A stretch of DNA of 64,000 bases from Podospora pseudocomata (lineage: Eukaryota; Ascomycota; Sordariomycetes; Sordariales; Podosporaceae): the NCBI RefSeq assembly GCF_035222375.1, contig NC_085889.1:1798001-1862000 (forward strand), read 5' to 3'. Of the stretch, positions 1 to 11,340 are shown piece after piece. The position numbers and the translations under genes are program-made. Under the pieces are notes generated by a model that was not told the origin of the DNA, did no database searches, and saw only the letters and a list, made by a program, of their open reading frames with translations. Each line of letters opens with the position of its first letter. The first letter of the stretch is position 1.

Positions 1-567
1 CGTGTCGTCGGGGCCCACATACCGGCCAAGGCGGCATATATATTACCTGGTCCTTGGGAGTTGCCAGTGGAAAGGCCACCGCCAAGTGTCCCAAGGCCTT
101 GTCAATCCGGAATGTCCAGGCTCTTCTACTCATAGCCAGCGAGAACCCCAATGCACGCTGGTCCGTGATTGACAGGTGAACATACAGGAGTCTTGGAACA
201 GCAGGCGTGCCACAGCTGCATCCCCAAGCCAGACGTCGCCACAAGTACTTGGTGTCACTAGCATCATCGGATGAAGTTGGTGATACCTCATGTAAAGACA
301 CATCCGACCTGAGAGGATCAGCCGCCAATGCTTGGCCGCTGTAATACCAGCCGCAGGGCGCGCAGGCATCCAATCCAAAGACTTTGTGTCAATGCGACAA
401 TATACCGGCAGATTAACCGATCGTATGTCTCCGACACCCGAATCTTGGAAAATGGGGGGGAGCGGCTGGTTCTCGGTGAGCCGCCGTGGAGTCTGGGAGG
501 TTTATCCTTGCCCGTTTCTGTTCGGAGCCGGAGAGGGTCATTAAGCGTAGTCTCAGTAGGCAAAATC
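1..567. other. Gene-free left edge, 3' of the Zn2Cys6 gene
   Basis: No open frame here has recognisable protein character and I see no tRNA. The open frames that overlap the stretch are antisense shadows of the regulator's last exon. It probably holds the 3' UTR of that gene and ordinary spacer. Confidence 0.5.
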
Positions 568-2739
568 TCAAAAGTAGCTGGCCAAGTCGATATGCCCATC
601 CCCATCAAGAAGCGGGAACAGGTTCAGGGCCCCAAAGGTTTGGTCGGCATTTTCTTCAAAGCCGCTAAAGACAGAAAACTCGGGTGTTCCTGTCATCCCA
701 AAAAACGTAGACTCAAAGTCGAAGCCAAAGCGTTGCATCACCGCATCGTCTTGGGATGGATGGGGCTTGTCTGGTTTGCTGCTGCTTTCTCCCGGTCCTG
801 CAGCTGGGTTTGTTTTGGATTGTGGCCCGTCAAGACCGCCATCGCTTCCCCGAGGAGATCGCGGTATGAGCCCAAACAGCTGTGACGAGCTCTCTGTCCT
901 GCGTGCCCGCTCCTGTATCTCCTTCTTTTCCAGGTATTCTAGTGCTGTGCTCAGTAATGACTTGGCAATGAGCGAGTATTGAACCGCGTGGGTGTCGGTT
1001 TGCGCGAAGTATTCGAGAGCGGTAATGGCAGCGCGGCAGTACTTCTCGATGATGCGACCAAACCCGCCAATGAGACCGACACCGAGGACGAGCGAGGAGG
1101 CAAACAGCCATGACCTAAGACAAAAGTCAGCTTTGGCAAAAAAGAGAAGAAAAGAACCGACCTACACGATAACAGGTGCCCGTCTTGTCATCAGACCTCT
1201 ATCGATCAGGTCCTGAATGGGTTCAACCATCAGTATTGCTGCGTCGATGCAGGCATCCGCAAGTTTCGACTTTCCCGAAGTCGTGGTTGGTGACGGACAT
1301 CCATCGGAAAGCCTTCGATGTAGCTCCACCATCAAGAATGGCCTCGAGACCAGCATCACTGCGTAATAATACGAGGCCAGCACCTGGCAGGCACCATTCA
1401 CCACTCCAGCATCGACGTCCCCTTCCTCATTATCCTCCACCACCTCCTTCAACCTCTCCAACCATTGCCCTGACCACCCTCTCAGCTCTCTCGATATCCC
1501 CTCGGTCAACCTCGGCGAGATTTTCCTCCTCGAATATACCTCCACCACGACACTCTCGATCACCAGGAATATCTGTACCGACGCGTTCAACAGATCAAAC
1601 TTCTCCCTCCCGGTTTCGTCCGGCTGTCTGTACGGCACCGTACAGTCCACATCCGATGTCGCTGGCGGTCTCCCCATCGACGTCGACAAGAACAAGTCCA
1701 CCACCCTCAGGCTCTTCCACAACCTGTCCCTCTGCCTGTGGATGTCGGGCCCGAACCTCGCATTGACCGCGGTCCTATGCACCCCTATCGACAGCGCTGC
1801 CCGTGCCGCCAGCCCAAAGAACAAAAACGCGGCATTAATCTGACACGCCCCCAGCGAGTACAGCGTGATAAGTATAAAAACCTGCACGCTCGCCACTCCC
1901 AAATTCCCCCCTAAACTCGCAAGCGCCACGTTCCTCGCGTAGTCAAAATACTGCTGCCCCGTCCCTTCACCCCCCTTCTCAATCTTCTGGCACCCAATCG
2001 CCAACACCAAATAATTCACCGCCCCAGCCAGAGCATCATCCCCATGATCCTCCGCAGCCCACTCCATAATATCCCTCTCCAGCCTCGCATCATCCTCAAA
2101 CAAATCAATCAACCCCCTCGTAACCTCCAAATACGCCCCCACCGCAGCAGGCCCGATCTCAATCCTCACCCGCGGCGGCAACGCCCCGTAACCAGACGAC
2201 ACCGACGGCCTGGAAGATGCATTCTCCAGCGCCGAGTACCCCCCCGTCTCGGGCGCAAAGGCATGCGCATCCACCCGTGTGGTCACCAGCCTCCTCACCG
2301 TCTGGAAAAACGACAGCGGCGCGCAGTCCCCGATAAAGACCAGCTTCCCCTGCGCGTCACACAGCAGCCTCGCCTCCCTCGGCACCTCGGTGTCCTCGTG
2401 CTCTTCCAACGGATGTTGTTCCACAATCCGGTGGTGGTGCTGCTGCTGCACCGGCGCACCGATCCGCACAACCGGATGATTTGAAGCCACCCCCGACGAC
2501 CCAGAAGCATGCGAAACAGAACTCCTCACATCATCCCCACGGTGGCCGGCGGTGGTGGTGGTGGTTGACGGCCTTGGACGCCTCACACGCGGGGCGGTGT
2601 ACCGGCAACTGTCGGGGTCCCGGCGGCGGACGCAGTACCCGCACGGCAACACGCCGCTGCACCGGATCTTGCGCTGCTTGCACGTGTCGCACGCGTTGGC
2701 GACGCGGGACCGGACGATGCCGCCGGCTCTGGTTTCCAT
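568..2739 (-). CDS. Zn2Cys6 fungal-specific transcription factor
   Basis: Predicted nuclear DNA-binding regulator of 706 aa. Exons are 2739..1166 and 1114..568, with a 51-nt intron (1115..1165) that keeps phase. The binuclear zinc cluster lies near the N-terminus: six cysteines at about residues 17, 20, 27, 33, 36 and 45, with the basic stretch KQRKIRC. A Ser/Thr/His/Gln-rich linker follows, then a region typical of the fungal_trans (middle homology) domain with the SIGVHRTA-type motif near its centre. The acidic and aromatic C-terminus ends DLASYF. I start at 2739 because the longer open frame only adds a Lys/Arg run encoded by a purine tract that belongs in the 5' UTR. The family usually binds CGG half-sites. 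The target pathway cannot be read from the sequence, and no neighbour suggests one. Confidence 0.85.
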
Positions 2740-2740
2740 C

Positions 2741-2781
2741 CGTTTTTTTTTTCTTTTTTTTTTTTTCCTTTTTTTTTTCTC
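2741..2781. repeat. Polypyrimidine (T-rich) tract in the 5' leader of the regulator
   Basis: An almost pure T tract with interspersed C lies immediately upstream of the regulator's start codon, so it reads as A/G-rich on the coding strand. It creates a spurious Lys/Arg-rich N-terminal extension if the open frame is followed upstream. Confidence 0.7.
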
Positions 2782-3261
2782 TTGATTCAAAACGGTCGTT
2801 GTTATCGTGGAAAAATGAAGGAAACGCTGCGGGGGTGCAAAAGGATTAGATAGCACGCGTGGGACAGGGCAGCCTATCAAAGCTGCGTGTGATGCACTAA
2901 TCGGGAAGGAGGAGCTTGGCTTTCAACTCAAAGACGTCATAACAGTAGGATGGCGCACACTTAGGTCAGGGTTAGGGTATGATATATCATCACCAGTCTC
3001 AGAATGCCCAGCAGAAGTTGGGGCAATGTTCAAGATTGACTACCTCTTCCCTAAAAGAGATCTCTTACATACAAATACATGTACAGCCAGAATCAACTAA
3101 ACGCAGCGCACACCTCCCAACTCCAATCTCATACAACAAACCAACACATTATCCACCCCACCATCTTCATAAAAGCCACCAGACATCCTATAATCCAGTC
3201 CATATCAACTCCCAGCCAAAACTTCAATCTCTCCTCCTCAAATAACCCATAAATCAACCCC
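2782..3261. other. Intergenic promoter and terminator stretch
   Basis: Upstream region of the Zn2Cys6 gene and 3' flank of the next minus-strand gene. Apart from a telomere-like box at 2968..2978 I see no recognisable feature. Confidence 0.5.
2968..2978 (+). promoter_or_regulatory. Telobox-like 11-mer (AGGGTTAGGGT)
   Basis: Two adjacent TTAGGG-type units lie about 230 bp upstream of the Zn2Cys6 start. The identical 11-mer recurs upstream of the bL36m gene (62204..62214). Teloboxes are known fungal promoter elements bound by Tbf1/TRF-type proteins. Function here is inference. Confidence 0.3.
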
Positions 3262-4642
3262 TCACAACCCCCCGAAAACTCTCCCCGCATACTCCACGGC
3301 CAACAGCCCCTTCTCCACCACCTCCTCCCTCTTCGTCGCCCTCCCCATCCCCTCTAGGTACGTCCTCAAACAACTCTCCAGCGCCTTCTTCCCCTCCTTA
3401 TTTTTATCCTTCTCCGCCCACTTCTTCCTCCCAACCGCCAACGGACTCTCCGCCTCCAGCCCCAAATGCCTCATCACCGCCTCCTGCTCCCTCCTCACAG
3501 CCCCCAGCTCCCCCACAATGCTCTTCATCCCGTTGAACAAAATCTCATGCCTGACCGCCGCCCGCATCTCGTCCCTGTCCAGCCGTCCAGAAAGCCTCAC
3601 CATCCAGTCGTAGGCCCCGCGGAGGTCCTTTTGGACGTCACTAATCTTGTTTTGCATGTCCTGACCGGCACTCTCAGAAGCAAGAGCAGAGATTTTGGTG
3701 TTGAGAGAGTGCAAAAGCGACTTGATGGCCGTGACGTCGTCGTTTTCGGCAGTGTTGCTGGGTGTGGTAGACGACAAGGTACCAGGCGACTCCTCCCGAT
3801 CCAAATAATCCTCAGCAGCAGCCATCACCCCATTCTCGTCAGTCCCAATCTCCTCTCCAACACGGTACTCAAACTCTGGCCGGGCAAACACCTCCTCAAT
3901 AAACTCCTTGACCTCCTCATCTCCCTTCCCATCAGCCTCATCATCCTCGTGAATGCCAAAGTCCACGCCGGGGGTGCCATCCAGCTCCATCTGACTACAA
4001 TATTGCGCTTTGTCCATCTCAGAGGGCAAAGAATCACGGCGGCAAGGGTCCTCCTCACCCACAGCCGCCGACGGCTTGGGCAGATCAGGAAACATCTCCT
4101 CCATCCTGTACATCCCGGCATCCCCATCCCCCACCACAACCAGCGACTTTCTCTTCTTCTTCTTCTTCTTGCTCTTCTTCCCACTCCCACCAGGACTCCT
4201 CTTCGTCTTCCCGCTCTCTTTCCCCTCGAGCCCCTCCTCCTCCTCCTTGACATCCACCCCATCAACCCCCTCATCACCACCCCCGCCCATCTCCCCATTC
4301 TCACCCCGTCTCCCCCCCCCAACCCTCCCAATCCTAACCTCAAACGGCGTCCCCTCCAGCCGCCCCAATTCCCCAATCTTTCTCTTCACCCCCCCCAACC
4401 CCAGGAGTAAACATCTCATCCTCATCACTAAACCTAACTCTCTTTACTCCCCTCCCCTGAGCAGTGGTCGGAGTCCCCATCATGGTCATGACACTCCCCT
4501 GACTCAGTCTCCCCAATCTTTTAGCCCTCTTCGCAGCCGGCGACTGGGAGAGATCCAGTTCCGAGTCGTCGTTTGCCTTTAGTGGAGTTGAGGGAAGGGA
4601 GGAGTCTGTTCCTGGGGAGGTGAAGGAGCGTTTACGGTCCAT
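3262..4642 (-). CDS. Lysine-rich, probably nuclear protein; frame broken at a G8 run
   Basis: I do not recognise the family. The 5' part (start 4642) begins MDRKRSFTSPG and runs to VRFSDEDEMFTPG. The 3' part continues in another frame from VKRKIGELGRLEGTPFEV to the stop at 3262. The two frames overlap across an eight-C run on the plus strand (4389..4396), and no canonical intron fits neatly between them. The simplest reading is one gene with an indel in the homopolymer, either real or a sequencing error. Visible features are SP/TP sites in the N-terminus, Glu- and Gly-rich acidic stretches, a strong basic tract (KKSKKKKKKRK) that would serve as a nuclear signal, an acidic middle, and a predicted helical C-terminal third rich in Arg, Glu and Leu. 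The role is unknown. Confidence 0.6.
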
Positions 4643-5755
4643 GGTTTTTGTTATCTGGTGAGGGGGGGTAAAGTTGTTCGGGTGGGGGGGGGAGGGAGGG
4701 GATGGCAACCTGTATTGAGGAGTGACAGTGTCGAGAGGTGGTTGGTGGTATGCGCGTGAGTGAGTGGATGAAGAGGTGTGGTCGCGGTGAGCAGTGATGG
4801 AAAGATGTGAGTTGACTGGCGGAAGGGTTGCAAGTCGCAAGTAAAAGTGTAAAGTAAAAATGAAAGTCGCAAGTCGCAAGTTGAAGAGGGAAGAATTGTG
4901 AGTCAGAGGTGAAGACCTGAACATAAGTAAACAACCTCACTGCTGGACCACAGGCTACTTTTGTGGGTGAGAGAGAACCCTGCCAGGTAGGCACCTGTAA
5001 CAAAGCAGCTCCCGGCTGTGGTCGGGCTGGTGACTGTTTGTTTTGGAAGGTAATAGTTGCGGTAGGGGGTTCAGGATGGAAGAAAGGGTCTGCGAGAATG
5101 CCGTCTGACCCGTGAGATGAGGAAAGTTGGAGAATTATTTAAACCAAGAGAAGGCTAGAAAACCTGGCGACGGGCTCTTTACTCTTTGCAAGCGGGTAAA
5201 CAGGTCCACGGAAAGTAAAATCTCGGCGGAAGGCGAAAGGCACGGCGGCAGCTGCGATCAAGTTTGTCAACAACAATGAGATAAACAGTGGGCGTTGTTA
5301 GAGACCCTTCCGGCGAGATGTTTGCCTGGCAACAAGACTCACGATGTATGCTGCATACTTTGGATGCGGTAAACCGTATTCTAGACAAACGCTAGTAGTT
5401 CAACTCCGAGAGGCAACAAGTTCCATATCAAGGGGCAACAGCGCACTTGTATCAACTCACACAAGGGGCTCTCCCCATCATTTAGCATCAATGTTAACGA
5501 ATGGTATGTATACAAATATTTTAACTCACCCCCCTAACCATCCCAGGGGCCCATGATGCTACCTATATGATCAAATGTACGCGCTATATGCCAGACGACC
5601 AAGTACTTTGCAACCAATCACAAAAAAAAAACAAAAAAAACAAAACAAAAAGAAACCAAAAAGAAAAACCAAGAAAAAAAAAAACCAAATGCCCTACCCA
5701 AAATAAAAATCCCCACGATAAAACATAAACCCCCAAAGACATAGACCCAAAATGA
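4643..5755. other. Intergenic region between convergent-spaced minus-strand genes
   Basis: The stretch holds the 5' leader and promoter of the lysine-rich gene, with short GTCGCAAGT-type direct repeats around 4837..4880. Nearer the GH76 gene there is an A-rich 3' flank (5620..5690). No coding signal or RNA gene was recognised. Confidence 0.45.
5620..5690. repeat. A-rich low-complexity tract
   Basis: Runs of A broken by single C or G make up most of this stretch, just beyond the stop codon of the GH76 gene, probably in its 3' UTR or terminator region. Confidence 0.7.
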
Positions 5756-7298
5756 TCAAGAAACCTCAAACAACCCCCCACTCATCCACACCAAACTCCC
5801 CACAAACGATCCCACCACCACAATCGTCACTATCGCCGCCCCCGCCTTATCCCCCGCCGTGATCTGCCTCATGGGATCCAGCTCAAAAGCGCTAGACCCA
5901 GCATTCGGATCACCCACCGATGTACCACCCGTCGAGTTCGTCAACGGACCATCACTATTATCCAACAGCAGCGTAGACAGCGCCGCCAAAGCGCTCATCT
6001 GCTGACCCGCCGGTCCATTGGACACATCGCCATCGTACTCCCCCCTATCCCAGCGAAAGCCGCAGGTTCCGTCCGCCAGACACGATTCCACTGCGCCCTT
6101 TGTTGATGACCTGAGGACCTCGAGGATCGAATCCCGGGTGAAAGGGGCCACGATGGCGGTCGAGGCCAGAGCGCGGTGCATGTACCCCTTGAAAGAGTGC
6201 TGATCGACATTGCACTGGACTCGGTCCTTGAGCTCGCAGGGGCGTTCGACCATGATGCCTTCGGGGAAGAAGTGGTCGACGGTTCGGTTGAGGAGACCGG
6301 CGACGCGGGTCTTCCACTGGGCCTGCCTGTCGCCGGTAGTCTGGGGGTCGAAGGTCAGTTTTCTGTGGGAGCAAGAGGGGAATATTCAAGACATACATAG
6401 TTGTACATGATGGCGGCGCCGTGGAGCAAGACAGCAGCATTGGGCGACCATTGCACCTTGTTGAGGTTGGTGCAGTTTTGCGGAGTGTTGGCACCATCGT
6501 ACACATCGTAATCCTCCGTGATGTACCCAACGCCCTCGGTCCAATCCCATGTCCGCTCGGCCCACTCGGCATATGTTTCATTGTTTGTGTACCGCGCGAG
6601 ACGAGCGGCGATGTTAAGGAAGACAACGTTGGCAATAGTATTCTTGTAATCGTAGCCGTTGTTGGTATGGGGAACCTGCCAGCGGAGACCACCGGCGCAG
6701 TCCTGGTTCTCCCACCTGGCGGCTTGGGTGTTGAAGGTGGCTTGGGCGAGCGCGAGATACTGCGGGTCAGTGGGCGCCGGGTTGGGGAAGTTGACCTCGG
6801 CGGCCAGCATAGCCGTCATGCCCCAGAAACCTTGATCATCGTTGCCGAGAGAGGCGGTCCAGTTGGGGTGCATAAAGGCAAAGGTAGGAGCGCCAGCTTG
6901 GTGGACGATGGATCGGACGGTCTCGTTGTTGTATGTGCTATCGCCTGTGTAGTGCCAGTAGTCGATCAAGGTGCCGAACATTGCGCCGGCCTGCCACCAG
7001 TAATAGTCGCCGGCCGGTGGCGGGCCTGGCAGAATGCCCGGTGTCTGGCCTGGCTCGTCACCGCGGTAGTACTCCCAGAGGTTGGCAGCAACGACTTTGG
7101 CGGCTCTCTTGATGGAATCTGACCCGTCCCTTTCGTTAGCAAACGGTCCGTACCGTCTGTTTCTGCTGCTGTACTAGCTCCCGGGAACCCACCTTGAGAA
7201 TCAAGATTGACCTGCAGCTTGTTTCCGGACTGCGCACTGGCACCCGTCACTGCGCACAGCAGCAGCGCTGCCGCAGCAGAAGCGTTCGTCCATCTCAT
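5756..7298 (-). CDS. DCW1: GH76 mannan endo-1,6-alpha-mannosidase (Dcw1/Dfg5 type)
   Basis: Predicted cell-surface GH76 enzyme of 470 aa; family members cross-link GPI-anchored mannoproteins into the wall. Exons are 7298..7193, 7118..6397 and 6340..5756. The introns are 74 and 56 nt, the second with an ACTGAC branch site just before its CCCCCAG end. The N-terminus is a signal peptide ending near ASAQ (residue 23). The catalytic aspartate pair sits in NDDQGFW (about residues 128-134), and downstream motifs such as GGLRWQVP and NAAVLLHGAAIMYNY are typical of the family. The C-terminus has a Ser/Gly/Asn-rich linker and a hydrophobic segment (AAIVTIVVVGSFVGSLVW) consistent with GPI attachment. 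The catalytic domain looks complete. DCW1 versus DFG5 cannot be separated by eye. Confidence 0.92.
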
Positions 7299-8295
7299 GT
7301 TTGCGGTTTGTCGGCGCGCATTGGGTGTCTGCTGTAGCTGTGGCCTGTCGGTGCTGTTTGGGAAAGTCGACGTCGCTGGGAAAAGGAGCTAGGGAAATAA
7401 GGCTGGGATCCTCAAGCCGAATTCGGTTTCGAGTAGTAGGGAGAAGACGGAGATTTCGGGGATGAGGGCGAGGGGAAGGCTGCTGCACGTGGGCAGAAGG
7501 GCAGGGCAGGGCAGCGGCCGTCAGCAGTTCGACATCACCACCTCAAAAGAGTTGGCTGTATATTCCCGTCGGAAACAACCGGTCAATCGTCGTCGTCGTC
7601 GGCGTCAGCATGCAACTCCCGTTCGGGGTGAGAATGGAACAGTGGTTGACCTGACGTAAGGGCCCGAGGCCAGGGCGCCGAAATGCCCAATTTGGAGACA
7701 TTTCCTTTTGTTCTGGGAGTCTTTCCGGGTCTCATTGTTCCTGAGCAGGGATTGTTCAAATGGCTGCTGGGGCGGTGCATTGCAGTGCCCGTGTGCTGTG
7801 GGGGGCGTTCGAGACGGCGACGGCTGCTGTTGGCTGTTGTTGGCTGCTGTTGGCCCGTCGCATCGACTCGTCAGCCCAGAAGTCCCAAACGGGATCTAGC
7901 GCGTTCTAGTTCGTATAGGCTCGTTCTGCCAAGGAGGACCCTCTTTTGCGGGGTACGTCCCATCATCCATTTCATGCTTGGCACTTTGAGACATGTCTTG
8001 GGCTCCCTGAACGGATCGTGTCAAATCAGGCATGGGGTGCCAAAAGGTGTCAATTCTGTTGTTGTACGAGGGTGAGTTGCCCGGGTGGCTGGAAAAGGCC
8101 GAACCCAGTGGCCCAGGTCCCACTGCCAAGATATTGATTCCTTAACAGTGGGCCCGGTTGACTATTTTGACAGATCGTTCTTACATTATCTTCGAGACAG
8201 TAACTGTACTACATACAATAGCGACAAATAGCAGCATGATATCTCAACGAAGGATTAGCCTTCAAACTCCACGATGCCATCCCTTTCCTCAGCAA
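7299..8295. other. Intergenic region with GCTGTTG-type short repeats
   Basis: Upstream region of the GH76 gene, containing a CACGTG E-box near 7483. A small GCTGCTGTTGGCTGTTG-like tandem stretch lies near 7822..7855. No gene was recognised. Confidence 0.45.
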
Positions 8296-10074
8296 CTAAC
8301 AACGCCTGATGCCCTGGCTGTTGTTCATCTGGCCATTGGGCCTCGATCCACGGTTCAACCCTACCATGCTCGTGTTGTAACTGTCCCTCCTCTGATGGCT
8401 GTCCCTGTTGTCGTAGTTGTCCCTGCTGTAGTAGTTGTCCCTGCGCTGTCTAGCTTCGTTGCCCTTCTCGAGGTCAGCGACCCTCTTAGTTAGACTAACG
8501 TTGACCTGCTTCAGGTCTGCGATCTGCTTCTCTAACATGGAGAAGCGGGAGTCGTTAGACCGAGCGTGATTCTGGCGATCCTCGTCCTCCTCGGACTCTT
8601 CCGCAGCACCGGCGGGTCCTGATCTGTCGACATTTCGCTCCAACTTCAACAGCCGGGAGGTCACATCTCGCGCGAGGCTCTTATGATCATCGCGGTACCG
8701 CTTCACCTTCTTCTGGAGCTTCTCATGCCCGGAGGTACTGCCCATCAGCTCCAGTTTCTTGCTGACCCTGTCGAGCTTTGTTTCCATGTCGCTGCGCTTG
8801 GACTCGGCCACGGCGACCTTCCCGACATAGTCCAGAATCTTGGAATCAAGGGTGGCAAGCTTCTCTTCCAAGGGCCCTTTGGCAGCATTCACTTTAGCGG
8901 CTGCCACATGTGTGATGTACGACTGCTTCTTTTTCTCCAAGACCCCGGCAACCGCCTCCGCCACAGTGGACACAAGTCCAGCGGCTTTGCCTCCTTTGTG
9001 AAGGCCAATATCTGCCCTCAGGCTCTCGATCGCGTTAGTGTGGGATGCGAGGATGTCTGAATGTTCACCAATTGTGATGTCGATGACCCTCATACGCTGG
9101 TGGACCTTTTTGAGCGGCTCGCGCTGGGTATCCCCATTATTGGCCAGCGCTGAGCCAAGGATTGGGGAACTGACGGTCTCGGCCGTGGATATTTCTGAAC
9201 TCAGCCCCACGGAGGAGTCGAATCGCAGTGTTGGCGGTGACGATGATGGAGAGACGACCCTCACTGAGCGGATCGAAGGGCGTGTCGACGATGTTGAAGG
9301 GCCTGTTCTTGAAGGGCCGGTCGATGGTTTTGCAGGGTCTGCCGACGGTTTGGAAGGCCCAGACACCGATGAACGTCGTGTCCACTTTCGAGGCGTCACT
9401 GGCCCCGATGTAGTCTTCTTGCGCTTTTTAGACTTGTGCTGCTCGAGGCTCTCCCCAGGCAATGTGAGTGGCTCCTCGTCTGTGCTGTCGTCTTCGACAT
9501 CATTCGGCCTGTGCTGAGCTAAATTGAAGAGCGCGCCCTTCTTTTTGAGCTCGGCCCAACTATCGCGAAGCTCAACCTTGGAGAGATCTGATGTGGAAAC
9601 GTCCCCTCCAGCCGAGTCGAGGAAGCTGATGTACTTATCAGCATACATGGCGACATTGGATCGTCTCCGGCGCCCTTTCAAATCTGCGTAAGCCCTGCGC
9701 GCGTGGACAAAGATCCCTTCCAGCAGCTTGATAGTCGTCTCTCCACATCCTGAGAAGGTGTCTGGGGACAGGTCTTTCCAGTATGAGGGTGAGGGATGGT
9801 GATCAGAGAAGAACAAAAGAGCCCGAAAGAACAAGGCGATATTGTTTTGCACTCTGGTTTTGGTGATTTCCTCGGGGTTGGCGCGATTCCGAGACCCCTT
9901 CGGCACACTGGTGTAGTCAGGGCATATCAAGGCCTTCCAGATCTTTTTCTTATGTTCTTGGATCTCTTCAACAGTCTCGGCATCAAACAGGAAGCCTGGC
10001 ATCTCCCAAAAAAGAGTGTCAGGAACCATCTTGAAGTCCGCCATGACTTCGATATCCGAGTCGGTCGGGCTCAT
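8296..10074 (-). CDS. Uncharacterised coiled-coil protein, intronless
   Basis: A single 592-aa open frame. I do not recognise its family. The first ~190 residues look globular, with conserved-looking WEMPGFLFD and SYWKDLSPDTFSG segments. A disordered Ser/Pro/Thr-rich linker with degenerate PSxPSxxPxKPS repeats follows (about 225-300). Long charged heptad-like helices then dominate (about 320-545), with KKRKK-type basic clusters. The tail has short repeats of the RDNYYSRDNYDNRDS kind (about 555-580), encoded by a repetitive CTGTCCCTG-like stretch. Such a layout suits a scaffold or nucleic-acid-associated protein, but that is only inference. It is intronless while most neighbours have introns, and its promoter side carries a decayed minisatellite. 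Confidence 0.65.
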   Translation of the reverse strand: MSPTDSDIEVMADFKMVPDTLFWEMPGFLFDAETVEEIQEHKKKIWKALICPDYTSVPKGSRNRANPEEITKTRVQNNIALFFRALLFFSDHHPSPSYWKDLSPDTFSGCGETTIKLLEGIFVHARRAYADLKGRRRRSNVAMYADKYISFLDSAGGDVSTSDLSKVELRDSWAELKKKGALFNLAQHRPNDVEDDSTDEEPLTLPGESLEQHKSKKRKKTTSGPVTPRKWTRRSSVSGPSKPSADPAKPSTGPSRTGPSTSSTRPSIRSVRVVSPSSSPPTLRFDSSVGLSSEISTAETVSSPILGSALANNGDTQREPLKKVHQRMRVIDITIGEHSDILASHTNAIESLRADIGLHKGGKAAGLVSTVAEAVAGVLEKKKQSYITHVAAAKVNAAKGPLEEKLATLDSKILDYVGKVAVAESKRSDMETKLDRVSKKLELMGSTSGHEKLQKKVKRYRDDHKSLARDVTSRLLKLERNVDRSGPAGAAEESEEDEDRQNHARSNDSRFSMLEKQIADLKQVNVSLTKRVADLEKGNEARQRRDNYYSRDNYDNRDSHQRRDSYNTSMVGLNRGSRPNGQMNNSQGIRRC

Positions 10075-11340
10075 GTTGTGCCCTGGCTTGAAGCTTGGCA
10101 GGCTTTTCCAGTATCTGGCTGGACTGGGTCAGATTTAGACCGACATGGAAAGGGGGTCTAATTCAATACCTGAAGAACTTGAATATCAAGTTCACACTGA
10201 GAAGCGCTTGTGTAGCCTGTTCCTCTCAATCAGGAAGGAACAGCCCCAAAGTCGAGTTATCGGAAAGAAAGAGCGTTTAAAGAACCGACACAATGGCGAT
10301 CGACTCTGAGTTGCCAGAAGGAAAGCGACTGGCAAACGAAGAAGACGAGTCTGGAGTTTGAATTGCCAGACAGAAAAGCTACTCGGTACTCAAACCACTG
10401 TCCTGACAATGAGCTGCCGGACATGAAAGGGACGTGGAGGTCGAGAAAATGGCCCTGAAGTTGAATTGTTCCGAAGAGCGATTGGAAGAACAAAAATTGG
10501 TCCTCGAGCCGGAGTGATCTGGAAGAAAAGAGGGCTTTGAAATTCGAAACGAACAAGCTCAGGCCTGCGCTGCCAAAGAAATCGCGACTTGAGAATCGAA
10601 CCAAGCCTGTGCGGCCAAAAGAAAAGCGGCTCGAAGATTTCAAAACTGGAGAATCAGACGGGGCTCTGCCCTCGGTGGGTAGGTGGTGTAGAGAGGATGA
10701 CCCCTTCAAGAAGAGAAGCAAAAGCCAAAGAAGCTTGTCGCTGACAAGGCTCAACACAACTTATGGAACAGGGACGGGAGGGTGTGTTGGAAAAAGGAAG
10801 TCGACCCCAGGACAGAGTAGTTGAACTGGGTGGAATATCTGCCACCCCGCCATTGGAGTATCAAAATGGAAGGCACGACTTTCCAGGCCCCCTTCCCCAT
10901 GGTAACGGCAGGTTCGATAAGCTGAGTCACACCCCTTTTTCGCTACAGTTGGACCTTTGTTCGGACCAGTCTCAGGGCGGTCAATGATGCCAATTAGATT
11001 GGAAATTGTGCACGATTCTCTGTTCCATGTTAAAAACATTACTTTGAAGCTGGAACGACTTTTCGCAGCCCAAGTTGCTTGTCCATCCACCTGTTTATCC
11101 CGACAAGGCCTGGATTGTGTCGATGGTGGTCATGTAGTTCAGGGGCTCAGGGGTAACCGTCGAAAATGTGGGCCTCTCAAGGAATGGACCGTGCTCAAAG
11201 CTTAGCATCGGCATCGGGGAACCCGACCCGCGACTCGTGCTCTCCACCAAAACGCTGTCGCAAGCCGAAGACAGTGGATAATGCGACAGGCGCATCCACC
11301 GACGACGCTCTTATGATTTGAACGTCCCAGCAATATCGCA
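10075..11340. other. Gene-poor 1.3 kb between the orphan and COX23
   Basis: Apart from the tandem repeat at 10250..10660 I recognise no gene. The rest should contain the two divergent promoters, one for the orphan and one for COX23. Open frames here lack protein-like composition. Confidence 0.45.
10250..10660. repeat. Strongly diverged ~52-bp tandem repeat, about 8 units
   Basis: Units resembling GAGTTGCCRGAAAGAAAGCG recur with anchors near 10254, 10308, 10360, 10411, 10464, 10512, 10567 and 10610, a spacing of 43-55 bp. Copies are clearly degenerate, so this looks like an old minisatellite. One frame would give Leu-Pro and Lys-Arg-rich peptides, but stops interrupt all frames. Confidence 0.5.

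Noticed and set aside
328-885. 185-aa plus-strand open frame
   Set aside because: Antisense to the last exon of the Zn2Cys6 gene, whose minus-strand protein (ending in DLASYF) reads better.
3466-4410. 314-aa Pro/Leu/His-rich plus-strand open frame
   Set aside because: Antisense to the lysine-rich gene; low-complexity composition.
4389-4440. An intron to explain the frame change in the lysine-rich gene
   Set aside because: Only a weak GTTAGG donor with an AAAG acceptor is available, and it would delete the conserved-looking VRFSDEDE block; an indel is simpler.
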